This document shows positions 24,952-36,344 of a stretch of 64,000 nucleotides of DNA, one piece after another (position 1 is the first letter of the stretch; the number at the start of each line of letters is the position of its first letter). The DNA comes from Adineta ricciae. Taxonomy: Eukaryota > Rotifera > Eurotatoria > Adinetida > Adinetidae. Where the stretch lies: contig CAJNOJ010000032.1 of the NCBI GenBank assembly GCA_905250025.1, positions 47,501-111,500 on the forward strand, in the 5' to 3' direction. Below the pieces are notes generated by a model, which worked only from the letters and a program-made list of their open reading frames with translations, was not told the origin of the DNA and did no database searches. The translations under genes and the position numbers were made by a program.

Positions 24952-25517
24952 TTAATCTTCTTCAAAGAGGATTTTTATCGTCTCGGTATCAAGTAATTCA
25001 CGTTCAACAAGACGTTTGGGCTAAAAAAAAGAAAGACACATGAAATCGTTTCTATCAATGCCGCTACTGTTGATTTTACCGTTCCCCATTCGACCAAAGT
25101 TGGAATATCCGTTAAGCGAGTTTGACTATCCGTTCGAAATGGACAATTCGTATCTTTCCAACTAAAAATCAATTTGAAAATATGATTATTGGTTACAAAA
25201 GCTAAATTATTTGTCTTTGCCTATGTTTTTCCCCTTACCTCGCTCGATCACCAACAAAACATTCGATAAAAACTCCATTGGAAGGTAGTGACGATTTCAC
25301 TGCTTCTTCAATTGGCTTTTCCGCCGCAACACAATCGGGACACCTGTGAAAGAGAAATATTACGTTCCACCTACTCTCGCAAAGAGCTCTCTTACCAGCT
25401 ATGCCCGTCCTTGCCTTTTGAACCGCTGAATAACACGAATATTCTTTTATCTTTATCATACTTTTCCAGTGTACTTTTCAATTGATCAAACCCTTCTATT
25501 GATACGTTCGATGCCAT
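24952..25517 (-). CDS. TXNDC17: Thioredoxin domain-containing protein 17 (TRP14)
   Basis: Cytosolic 14-kDa thioredoxin-like disulfide reductase. Four exons (25517-25396, 25343-25239, 25161-25080, 25020-24952) give 125 aa (human 123). The active site WCPDC is present, in SWCPDCVAAEKPIEE; the first exon ends inside the Trp codon. GVFIECFVGDRASWKDTNCP and LTDIPTLVEWGTPKRLVE match the family blocks, and it ends LFEED as in human. The start codon is preceded directly by an acceptor-like CTCTTTTGTAG. The gene lies 83 bp downstream of the HDAC11 stop on the same strand, with no AATAAA between, which suggests co-transcription. Confidence 0.94.
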
Positions 25518-25600
25518 CTACAAAAGAGAAAGAAGATCTGGAATATTTTTGTATAAAAAATTATAAAACTCTTTAAAAAATCAGAAAAAATAACATGAGA
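25518..25600 (-). promoter_or_regulatory. Intercistronic gap HDAC11-TXNDC17 with acceptor site abutting the ATG
   Basis: 83 bp between the HDAC11 stop and the TXNDC17 ATG. Read on the minus strand it ends in a pyrimidine-rich tract and TGTAG, with AG at 25519-25518, immediately before ATG. This looks like a trans-splice acceptor of an operon-like downstream gene. No poly(A) signal AATAAA is present in the gap. Confidence 0.5.
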
Positions 25601-26882
25601 TTAACATGATATTAAATTTTTCGTGCTTAAATTTAAAATCGAATCAGCAATCACTCGAGCATTCGTTCGTTGGTATCTACCAGATGTGCACATAACAATA
25701 GGCAGTTGTTTGTCTCGAATGCATTTCGAGAAAACAATTTCATCACGAACCACCACACCCTAAACAAAACCAATCTGTTCATTCGAAGAAACCAATTCGA
25801 AAGTTTCTTGTTACTTCTGGTGTTATATTCAGATTTCCAAGTGGATCACCTTCGAGTATATCTGTTCCGGCGTTGTAAACAACGAAATCTGGTCGAAATT
25901 CATTAAGAGATTTTTCCAAATTGATATGCAACAAACGAAGATATGTTTTATCATTTGTGTGGTTTGTTAATTCGACTTTACATTTAATCGCACTTTTTGC
26001 TTCATGGTCATGAGGATAAATCTGACGGTTATACATATCCATAATAAATACTCTATCATCATTGAGAAAATCATGTTCGTAACCATTACCCTACGAAGAA
26101 ATCACCTAGTGGAAATTATCTAGTTCGTTCTTCTTACTTGATGAGCGTCTAAATCAACAATCAGAACTTTTTTCACTCGATCAGAATAATAAGTAAAGAG
26201 ATTCTTGATGAGCAGAGTTAGATCAGCATATGCACAAAAACCACCACCTCGATCAGAGGAACAATGATGAAATCCTCCGCCAATATTGATTGCCCATCCA
26301 CGTTCTAATGCTAGTTTTCCTGCCTGAAATCAAATGAATAGGATGAGATATCTTCGAAAAATATTGTTGTTTACAAGAATTGTTCCACCCGTTTGATATC
26401 GTAACGGCCTAAGAACTTTTCGCTGAACAAGAAAACTAGGTAAGACCGCAATTGGTGCGACTTCGAGAACACGTGCTACGTTTATACTCCATTTTAAACT
26501 TGATAAATAGCGTCTTGTATGAACAGTAAGCAAATCTTCTTTAGTAGCTTCGTTCGGTTGCACAATGGTTGCATTTGTGATCATTTGCGCATCTAGAAAC
26601 GGGAAAATATTTTTTACTAGATATTTTCGCACGGTGAACAAAAGATACCTCGCAGAAAACGAACAACAGATCTCCATTTGGATGAATCGAATGGATGTAG
26701 CTTTTCCATTCCAAGAAAACCTATATTATAATTTGCACAATAAATAATAGGCCATTGATCAAGACCAATATCTTTGTACAAATGATTCCTATTCAAGCAA
26801 AAGAAAGAAAATCTAACGTCTGCCGCAATGCACATCAGTACTTCGAAGGCGAGTTTAGTTCATTGAGCGTAGACAAAGCCAT
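25601..26882 (-). CDS. HDAC11: Histone deacetylase 11
   Basis: Class IV zinc-dependent deacylase. Six exons (26882-26842, 26788-26649, 26592-26375, 26323-26138, 26090-25815, 25759-25601) give 339 aa (human 347). N-terminal FLGMEKLHPFDSSKW and VQRKVLRPLRYQTGGTIL are near-identical to human. The active site is intact: the His-His pair in GGGFHHCSSDRGGGFCAYAD, zinc ligands in VDLDAHQGNGHEHDFL, and Asp in VVYNAGTDILEGDPLG. The catalytic Tyr is kept in TSGRYQ, where human has TSGGYQ. The first exon (MALSTLNELNSPSK) is short and assigned by splice phase; it is the weakest part. The 3' neighbour TXNDC17 follows after 83 bp. The gene is divergent from ZNF706. Confidence 0.93.
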
Positions 26883-27303
26883 CATTCAGCAAACTTCCAG
26901 TATTTATTGCTTGATATTCAATACAAAAGCAGTGTTTTTGTACGAACATAAATAGGTGAATGAGACGTTGTAAAAACATGTAAGTTCTTTTTTCTCTTCC
27001 GTAATATATCACTTTAAAGAGTTGATCAGTCAGTGTTACGTCGCAAAGTCCGATGAGTCATGCCTTCACATCTGATTGGTTCATTCGCGCCAATGATGAA
27101 AAACCAAGTTCCGCCCTCTGAATCGAAATCTATCCGAATATTTCGATATGCATGGTCGCTTCTACGTATTCAATACACCTATCAAACACGTTCAGTGTAT
27201 ATAAATCGATGAATAAGATGACATGTGCGTCGACTAAATATACAAAAGATTAGACGTCATTATTGATGTAATTTTAGATTAGAAACTTCCTCAAGTATAT
27301 CAG
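26883..27303. promoter_or_regulatory. Divergent promoter HDAC11/ZNF706
   Basis: 421 bp between divergent starts. It contains an AP-1/TRE-type TGAGTCA at 27054-27060 and, ten bases on, the 15-mer ATCTGATTGGTTCAT at 27070-27084 with a reverse CCAAT box. The same two elements recur in the MED11/PHF5A promoter at 54430-54450. An AG at 27302-27303 abuts the ZNF706 ATG. Confidence 0.6.
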
Positions 27304-27627
27304 ATGGCCCGGGGGCATCAAAAGGAACTAGCTCGTCAACGTAATGACAAAAATGGAAATTCAAATAAGCCTACCACTCAAAAAGGCACTGCGGGTAAGA
27401 ATTTCGCATATTTCTTAAGTTTTTAATCACAATTACTTTTGCTCCACTTTAGCTGCTAGCTTAACATATCAATGTTCCGTTTGTAAAGTATGATAAGAGA
27501 AACAAACGTTCATCTTTTCTATGTAACTTTCTTCTAGGCTCAAATGGGAGATCCCAAAACGTATAAGCTACATTTTGAAAATAAACATCCGAAAAACGAA
27601 TTACCAGCTGAGTTAAAAGATGTTTGA
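27304..27627 (+). CDS. ZNF706: Zinc finger protein 706
   Basis: Small one-finger protein of the ZNF706/SERF-like group; the human protein is a 76-aa repressor. Three exons (27304-27394, 27453-27487, 27538-27627) give 71 aa. It begins MARGHQKELARQRNDKNGN (human MARGQQKIQSQQKNAKK). It has one C2H2 finger, YQCSVCKAQMGDPKTYKLHF ending in H-x4-H (HFENKHPK), and ends ELPAELKDV against human PLPPELADVQA. The poly(A) signal is at 27682-27687. Confidence 0.95.
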
Positions 27628-28015
27628 AAGAAAGATTATTTCTCTCGCAATACTTATCTACTTTTCATAATTTGATATCCAAATAAAATGAATAAATACT
27701 TTCTCATTGATCTATGTTCCTTCTCGCCAAGCAACGAACACATGAATTCTCTTTCTTTCTCTATTTGCCATTGAAATCTTTTCTGTATTTAACCGTCTAC
27801 CTCTGAGGATAAAGAACGATAGCAAAACGAAAGATAGTCACCAAGATACCAACAAGTTATAAACACACACACATCCGGTGAAAGGATATAAGGTATCAGG
27901 CATTTTTTTCATTTTCAAAAAAAGAAAGAATACGCAAAAAAAACAGCGACATACATTTCCATTTACGATCCTACTTTCATAAGACAATCCAAAACAGACG
28001 TCGACAAGATCGAAA
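27628..28015. other. Spacer ZNF706 to the unrecognised gene
   Basis: 388 bp with the ZNF706 poly(A) signal (27682-27687) and the upstream region of the next gene. Nothing else was seen. Confidence 0.45.
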
Positions 28016-28840
28016 ATGAGTCGTGTAAGCATCGTTATCATTCAAAAAGTTAATCAATCGATTTCGTTCGTTTCTAGTCTCGTGATTTAGTTGCCGAATA
28101 TTATAATCGTGATACCTCACTACATAAACCAGGTGTTATACCAAAGTCGTCTCGTATAATATCTCCTATAACAGCCAATCGTCATAAGTACGAATTAAAA
28201 CAGCGTATATGGCCAAAGAAAACCATAGAATCTTGGTTTGCCAATCATTCTCAAACTGGTAAAAAATTCCTATTGAGCTCTGACGAAGATTACTTGTTGT
28301 TTAGATCGTCGAGCGGTGTATGACTTTCTTGATACACTCTATCAAGCGGATACTACGAATGAAAAAGATCAACAACGGCAACGATCGCCAACTCGTCGAT
28401 ATCCTTCAAATGTAGAACGAAGGCTACAACAACGACGTTTATCACAAAGTAGTCGACCATCATCAAAACGTGAGCTAGGTGAAGTTCTAGAATCATTCGA
28501 AAGGTTAGTCTGATCCGCAGCATATCACTTCGTAGATTTTCTCTTTTATAGTTTTCGTCTATCACCATCAGCGAAGGAGAAAAGTAATCAAGAAACATCT
28601 ACCACCGCTCCATTGCCTCAAATCAATGGTCCGAAAGATGAGAATACCACTCGTCCGGTAACAGCAGCGAATACGGATGATAAAGCATCTCGACGGTATC
28701 TCTCTCAAACATGGCGTGTGATTAATCCTCGGGATGATGTAGAACAGAATGTTCGTCCTGATACGAATACATCATCGTTTTTCAAGTATACCAAGAAAAC
28801 GTATCCCGAATATTTCTTCATTCATCCTGATTGGTATTAA
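28016..28840 (+). CDS. Unrecognised 225-aa basic protein
   Basis: Four exons (28016-28024, 28078-28258, 28305-28503, 28552-28840) keep phase and give 225 aa. The first coding exon is only nine bases (Met-Ser-Arg). The N-terminal part (RDLVAEYYNRDTSLHKPG, HKYELKQRIWPKKTIESWF) looks folded. The middle is Arg/Ser/Gln-rich. The end is aromatic and conserved-looking (SRRYLSQTWRVINPRDD, FFKYTKKTYPEYFFIHPDWY-stop). A short basic protein with W/Y/P-rich ends resembles small ciliary or axonemal microtubule-associated proteins, but I cannot name a family. It is convergent with the GPCR gene; the stops are 136 bp apart. Confidence 0.68.
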
Positions 28841-28976
28841 TTTGCTTTACTTTGGAAAACATTTATGGTGATATGATGAACAACGTGTATTTTTTCTCTT
28901 TTTTTTTGTAACAACAAAACATAAAATAAACGAATCGATTCGATTTTCACGACAGGTATCGGAAAACAAAACAAAG

Positions 28977-31900
28977 TTATGGGCAACATTGAATTTGACA
29001 ACCGTAGTTAATAACTGTTCGTTTGACCGGATTGTTTGGCAATTGTCTATTATGCTTGAAGTGATCACATCGACTCTGAATTAACAACGGCTGGGAGCGT
29101 TTTATTCGTTCATTTTGATACTCATATTGATTGGGAAAGCGTGTTCGGTATTGTGGACGTCGTGAGTCATTTTTTTTTCGTTGGTGATGTTGTCGAAAAA
29201 CTGTCCATGGGCAAATACAGCCGAATAACCGTGAGAACTCTTGTCGAGCTTGTTTGTTCAATGAGAAATAAAATATAAAACTGAAACACATTGAGACCAT
29301 TGACAATAAACTTAACGAATAATTGATATATAGAAATCGACGTAGACTATCTGATAAATTCGAAGTTAGAAGTGTCTCATTGGACGGAGTGTATGAGGAT
29401 TTTTGATTTTGTCCGTAAATTTGATACCATGAATAGAGATTATATGGTCCCCAGCATAAAACATAGAATGATAATAGTAGAACAAGTAAAACAACAGTTC
29501 GATTCGCATTAGCATTTGCTTGACAATTGATTTTGTATAAAACAGTGGGTGGAGGAGCCATGGATGACATACTCGTTCGTTCCGAAGATCGACTTGATCG
29601 AGAAGAATTCGATGAATTATTCGCATTCGAAATTCCTCCTGTAGATTGAATCATCGCCATTGTTGATGTTGTCATTGCTGTTGTCGATGTTGGAGTGAGT
29701 TCGTGATTAAGTAGAATGAAGCGTTGAGAAGTGGCATTTTGCGCCGATAAAAGTATGGGATCTCCTTTTTCAATGAGGCCTCTATTCAAACGTCGGCACT
29801 TTGCTGGATTTTGACGTTTCATTGGTAGAGTATATGCTCTTCGAGTTAAATATTCTTGACTATGTCTCGAACGTATAAAATATATTAATTTTGCATGTAG
29901 GAAAAACGAAAACAAGATTGGTAAAATATAAAATGATATTAATAGACTGATGATGATTTCATTCGTATAATGTAGAATGCATTTTTTTACTGTTGATGAT
30001 GCGGTGGAAATGTGTGCGTGAAGACAATTGCTTATTGCTAATGGAAAACTACATAGGATTGGCAGAATTAAAAGAAACATAGAACCAGATTTCGTTGAAA
30101 CATAACGACACCATTTCGACCACGAAGAGTTATTTGATGATGTATGTCCATGGATATAAACAAATCGATCGAACGCACCTATATGAGAAGAAGATTATCG
30201 GGTGGATTATACCTGTTTATAAATGACGCATTTCCGCTGAAGACATCTTAATGAGATCACGGTTCTCTTGTTTTAATTGTTCCTGACTATACGAGAGCCC
30301 TTATGTGGAGGAGGAAATTAACCGTCGGACATCATTTTGGAGCACTGCGTTAGACTAATTAAAAAAGAACTAGACGAAAGATTAGTTCATAGTTCAGTCA
30401 CGGTGCGCTTTGAACAAACTTTAACATCAAGCTCAAACTCATCAGTCAAAATTAGCGATAAAAGCAATTTTGATCCAATCAAAGTTACTACTCAAGAGAC
30501 GCATTAGCTTTCTACAAGCATCTTTAATAGTCCACTAGGCTGGACATAGCCCGTCACTAATCACTAGTTCATAAATCTAATGCAAAACTCAACATTTCTT
30601 GAACACTTCAATATCAATTAAGTAATATGAGCTCGTAAAAAAACTCTGAAAAAAATGTCAGACGAAATAACAAATTACTAAGATTAATAGATTATAGTTC
30701 ACTTTAGTTGGGCAATTAAGCAAATTAGGGTACTAATCATCGATTGAAACATTATGTCATCTACGCAATAGACGATGAGTGTTTTTAAGATCAGCATTTC
30801 TTATTCAGGCTTAAAGTACCTCCTTTAGTCAAAGAAAATAATTGCTATTTAATCGAACACAAATGTTTTTCTTAAATTGAAGTTTAATGAGCATTGAGTT
30901 TAACAAACTTCACATTAACTTTACTCAGACGAAACTTATCGAAGAAAAAAAAGTGCGCAACACTTATCTAATTATATAGTTATCTATATTCTGTAAACTC
31001 TCTGTCAACCTCCGCCTTTCATTCGAGTTTCTCTTCAATCGAATCAATCATGTGAAAAATGCATAGATAAATAACAAATGCGTGTAAATTCTTGGTTGTT
31101 GAAAAACTTCTGTTAACAATGTCCGCAATTTTCGGTAGCATAGTATATCTTTTGTTCGAGTACAAATCGAAGGGAAAACATCGTTTCTCGATAATACTTT
31201 CTTTTTATAAGAGAACCTATTTAACACGCAATTTCCTGGAATCTTTCTAATACCGATAAACACCTAACACATATATCCTTTAATCTTTTCATAAACTTTG
31301 CATTTCTGCTTGCATCATTTTTCGAGATTTCTGAATTGAGTTTCCTATGTGTTGGTTACATACCTAATAAATGGTAAAAAACAATACAGGAAGAAAAAAA
31401 TGATTCGCAAAATGAATGCGTTTGACACAACCAGTTGTACGTGTATGAATCAGCGAGAAATCGATAGATTTTTGTCGGAGAATCAATCAAAACGAGGCAT
31501 AGTTCACCTGAAAATATCGATTGGAAAAACAAACAATAATCAACAGGAAGCAAAATGCTTACTCAACGCGAGGCATAAAACAATACGATCTGTTTGTACA
31601 AGGCGAAAACGTTTCGAGTAAAGCACTTTCGCGAGACATAGATTTCCGGTGATGGATATAACAGATACAATACCAATAAGAGTGACAAATACGATTAACG
31701 CATTAGGATACTTGGGAATATCAAGTAATGGTGATAAAGTTCCGTGTGTTAAGTTGACATTGGCTGACACGAGGAGATTCGAAAAGAAAGACACGCAGTC
31801 ATTGACATTTTTCGGGCGAGATGAGACAGAAACAGTTTCCAAGATGGGTCTTACAGATTCTGGTACACGACTCAGATCATCGAAGATCGCCTTGTTACCA

Positions 31901-32007
31901 TTGTGTGGGAAAAGTTTTTCACAGTGTTCCATGATTGATGAGATATATAGCGAATAAGCCGCCGAATGGTTTGTAAATGTTGTTGATACGCGTCTTTTTT
32001 CTTCCAT
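28977..32007 (-). CDS. Rhodopsin-type G-protein-coupled receptor
   Basis: Seven-transmembrane receptor, ligand unknown. Three exons (32007-31563, 31507-31364, 30178-28977) in consistent phase give 596 aa. A long glycosylatable N-terminus (NHS, NLT) leads to TM1 (NALIVFVTLIGIVSVISITG). TM2 spans exons 1 and 2 (VLCLALSELCLVLIDS). TM3 starts at the conserved Cys (WLCQTHSFCESFFSSC) and ends in DRF (GAFDRFVYIHG), the DRY equivalent. TM4 is SMFLLILPILCSFPLA and TM5 ISLLISFYILPILFSFF. ICL3 is very long (about 130 residues) and rich in Ser/Thr/Asn. TM6 is VVLLVLLLSFYVLCWGPYN; TM7 has no clear NPxxY (MCFSFIFYFSLNKQARQEF). The second intron is 1.2 kb, unusual here. The pattern suggests a peptide-type receptor. 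The single-exon frames alone would miss TM2-TM3. Confidence 0.85.
30179..31363. other. Large intron of the GPCR gene
   Basis: 1.19 kb, AT-rich, with no recognisable coding or repeat content. It stands out because other introns in the window are about 50 bp; the splice sites (GTATGT donor, CATATAG acceptor) are normal. Confidence 0.6.
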
Positions 32008-34596
32008 TTAAAAATAATTCATTAAGTGTAGAAGACAAACAAAAGAGATGATGGTAATAAAAGATGAATGAAGGGTAATCGGCAATCTAGAAGAAGGAAA
32101 AACTTCTTTTAATGACAATAACAGATATTTCAATAGTACTTCTTCTTCTTTCTCTGATTTTACATTTGATTAAGTACATCTGTCTTTGCTCAATTCTGAC
32201 ATTACCTGCATAAGTGTACACTTTAATATGTCTGTTAAAGGAAACCTTCTGTCGTCAGTCGTTACCCTCTTTGTCATGCTCATCCGTTGAGAGAAAAAAA
32301 AAGAGAAAATACAGAAAATGGTAAAGAACAAAGATAAATAAATAAATTTTTGATGATATTTTTATTTCAAGGAACTCTGTAAGACAAGAAGTAGTATGAC
32401 GCTCTTCTTACTTGTAAAATATAAATATTTAAATCATTGTTTTTCATCTTACAAAAGAACAAAATGTCTGAGACTCATCGACATGCAAATATATCATTCG
32501 ATAATGTCGCGTTTGGAAAAGAATGAAAAGAAAAACGCGCACCATGGTTCTCTTCGTTTAATGCAAAAAAATAAACATACAACAATATTCATTTCCATAG
32601 TGTGCAGTAATCGGAGTGAATTTGATTATAAATGACAGTCATTTCCAATGCTCGCTTTTATTTCTAATGAGGCGCAAAAGATGTATTGTAATAAAATCAC
32701 GCAACATACGTACGTTTTTACCAGATCAAAAGAGAAACTATAATACTTGAGGTATGAGAGTAATATCAAAGCAGATGAGCAGTGCCGGAATTCATGTCAC
32801 GCTAGACTTTGCATTTCTATCGGAATAATATGTCATCTCAAGTTCATCTTTGTCTCAATTATTTCTCTTGGTTTAATTGGATCTTTCTAATGCAAATGAC
32901 CCTGCTAATTGCTGAAACATCTACCAATGCAATACTAAATTGACGCAAAGAAAACACGAAAGGATTTGTATCATAAATAAGTTTACAAGTAAAAGGAATA
33001 CTTAATATTGTTCGGAAAACAGTAGAATAATGAAAAATCTCTCTTCGGCTAACTCCGCTGGTGCTTTTCTTGTGGCACAACGCATACAGTATATATTGAT
33101 TTACACTATGCGACATGTCAGCGTACGATCGATAATGATCTTTGTCATCGATACGAATGAACAAGTGAGAAGGGAATGTTAAAAGAAGAGACAGGAAAAG
33201 ATCAAAAGGATGTTTAATGAATATTCAAATATTGATCTCCTACGAACTTTGCTCATGTCAAACACTACCTGTTGACCGAGATAGCATGATACTCTATATC
33301 TTTGTTTCGCTTATCTGTATCATAATACATCCTTAAGTCTAATCATTTTGCGCTTAACGCATCCGTATAATGCAATAAGTAAATCATACTTACTCGGATA
33401 ATTCTTCGATGAAACCATATGTACTTAAAGTATTTCAGACGAAAATAAGATCCGATGATTCTTCTTTTTATCTATTCGATATTGAATTCCAGACAATTTC
33501 CTCTCTATTCTAGAAAAGAAGAATTGACTTGTCTGGAGACTAAAGGAAACTAACTATTCCCTAATTCGAACAAGATCGGCTTTGCAGAGATTGTAAGAAG
33601 AATCTCAGTGCAAGTCGCAACGATTATATTCTATTATTTAACGACTAAGAACGTATGTTGAAGAGTAATATTATAGATTTTAAAATAGAAACAAGAATTA
33701 TTCATTCTATCTTTCGAATCAACGTCAGAAAAATCTGCCTGAAGTATTAATATGCAGTGCGATTATCGCCAGTGAGAGAAAAGTAAGAGTCAACTTGTCA
33801 TTCATGTTTAATACTATAGCAAAAAGCATATTTTCAGTCGTTATTATTCTTTTCATATTGATACACGATTTTTCTGTAATAGATAAGCTATGTCAACAGT
33901 ATACAAAATAAATATCTGATGCGTAGATGTTCCTTTTTCTTATTCCTAACGATTATCGCGTCTGATTTTGATGTCAGTCTGAGTTAATTTTGACTCTCTC
34001 AGCAAACGCGGCATGTGATAATCAAAAACTATTGTAATGTTGTTTTAACATTAATTTTAATTACAACTCGTTTATTTGCAATTTCCCTCAGTCCTTCAGT
34101 ACGCATAAGAAATCGTCATTCGACAATAACGAAGGAAAAAGAAGTGAACTAGATAAACTCGTTACGGTTGTTGTTAAAGAAAAAGTCAAAAAAAGCACTT
34201 CCTATGCAAAGGTTAATCTTTTGTTTTTCTTCCTGATAGTCTTTAGTAGACTTTCGACTAAACTATCTCATCTGACAATACGCTAAAGGAAATTTCTATG
34301 TTAATTTATTCCGTTAATCGAATGAAAGATTCACCTTATAATTGAACGTACGTTCGTTACAATTGTTTTCCGTTTTCTCTTTCGCCTTGTGGTGAATACT
34401 TCGAGATTTATTATATATTCAGTTCTATTCAGCGAACCGCCTACGTTTCCTGGCAATTGTAAAAGAAGAAAAACTAATTATTCTTTCTCTTCTATCATCG
34501 TATCAATCAATTAAAATATATAAGAGAATGAAAACTAAAACAAAAAATAAATAAGATAACGCATTCCAGAGATTTGTAAAGAGATGCTCTTTGAAT
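32008..34596. other. Gene-free stretch, 2.6 kb
   Basis: AT-rich. All open frames are short and unrecognised. It must include the GPCR promoter at its left end and the Pro-rich gene 3' UTR at its right end. No repeat of the kinds listed here was found. Confidence 0.45.
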
Positions 34597-36172
34597 TTAT
34601 TGCAGAAGACCTGCTGGTAGTCCTTGAAGTATAGATGCTCCGATAGCAGAAGGATTCTGTACACATTGTTGTTGTTGAATGCCGACGTATGATGATTGTG
34701 CTGGACCAACAACTTGTCGAATGACACGAATACCTCGAGGTTGTATAATATGCTAAAAGTAGAAAAAGATCAGATTGATGAGAATTATTTCTTGCTCAAA
34801 AAGAAACCCTTATATCAGAAAATTATTGGAAAATATTCGTCTGTTCGACGAACTGGTTAGTGAAGCGAATAAAATGATCCTGATGTCGTTGTGTTTAGTG
34901 CAATTTCACTTCTAATTTTTCTCCCACGTAACTCAATTACGCTCTTGTCAAATCCGATGACGGAATAAAAGCAATCATTTTATAATCTTCCTTCTTAGCC
35001 TCTTCAGATGAAACAAGGAAAGTTCATTAGAAACTCGCCAGTTTTGCTCTTCTTGTCTAAGGAAAACATTCTCTATAAGAAAGATACGATGCATATGCCA
35101 AAATATAACCTAGATTTGATCCTTCGTCTAATGTATATGCTGAAAATGATCTCTTATCATATTGACAATAAATAATATATTTTGATTACTATTCATTGCC
35201 TTCTGACGTATGCATTTCCGAGTATCAAGTCTGAACTCAAAATATTTTTCATGATCTTTTGTTCGAGATTGAGAATAAATAGAAAAGACAAAAAAATCTT
35301 GAATTTTTTTATGAAATACGGCATCTTTTATACAGAGATTTCATCTAAAGGTGTTTTAACGAACTCGTCTTGTTGCATAGACAGGCGTTAGCTCTTGAGT
35401 TATTTGAGGCGGATTTTGGATGATCTGGTGTTGTTTCTGCTGAGTACACACAACCGCTGGTTGAGCAGGTGCACATTGTTGTGGAACTTGTCGGATGATT
35501 TCGCGCACTAACCGTCGGCAAGGAGCCGGCTGACATGTTTCTTGTTTTATTATTACTTGACGTGGCTGTGGAGGCGGTGGACATTGTTCGACAATAACTA
35601 AAAAACCATTTTGAAAAATCGTTGATGTACACTTGTTTTGCTTGAACGGTTTCTACATACCTTGTGGAGGTAGGCAAGGAGCAGGAAGACGTTTTTCAAT
35701 TACTAGCGGAGGACAAGGAGGTGGACAGGGCGGCGGTGGTTCTCTAGAAATATTGCTGAACGAAGAACAATCTAGAAAAAGATAGAGCTTTACCGAACAA
35801 TAATCGGAGGGGGTGTTGGTTGAGGCGGCGGAATATGCCGATAGATGATGGGTGGTGGGATTACAGGCGGTGGTTGAATTTCTATACGCAAATAGGAATA
35901 AGTCGATGAAGAAGTTTAAATTTACCTCGAATAATGACAGGTCCGAGCGGTGGTGGTGTTGGAGGTTTCAACCAGCGAACATAGACATTTTGTTTGTAAT
36001 TAATTTCTTGATTGTTTGGTTTATAGATGACTTGTGGGGGAAGACTATTATTGAGTGAGTAGTTCGGAATATGCCCTGTATTAGGAATTGTAAGAATTGG
36101 GGGTGAATGAGGTCGTTGTATGAATGGTACTGAACCGCCCATTAGATAACCGCCAGTGCTTGAGCACGACAT
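34597..36172 (-). CDS. Proline/cysteine/glutamine-rich protein, unrecognised
   Basis: Five exons (36172-35926, 35881-35794, 35743-35661, 35597-35365, 34752-34597) give 268 aa. It begins MSCSSTGGYLMGGSVPF. The body is a run of Pro-rich blocks, each holding a hydrophobic triplet and an Arg or Lys (GPVIIR, PPPIIYRHIPPP, PPPIIVREPPP, PPLVIEKR, QVIVEQ, RQVIIKQ). It ends in a Gln-rich tail (VGIQQQQC...LPAGLLQ). The last intron is about 610 bp, and its donor (GTTCGT) is weak; without it the frame ends at 35356. The gene follows the PTB-like gene 172 bp downstream on the same strand, and the two share the motif P-P-x-I-I-x-R-H-I. Function unknown; extensin-like repeats suggest a structural or scaffold protein. 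Confidence 0.6.
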
Positions 36173-36344
36173 TGTAAGAAGGAATTGGAGAACAAATAGA
36201 ATTTACTATATCTACAAAAAAGTAAAAATGAGCTATCGTTGTTGTATTCTTAATGAGAAAAAAGGTAGAGGATATTGTCTTTTATTAATAAGTAAATTCT
36301 AGGAGACATATTTGTTAGTTTGAAAAGAATACAGCTTATTTGTT

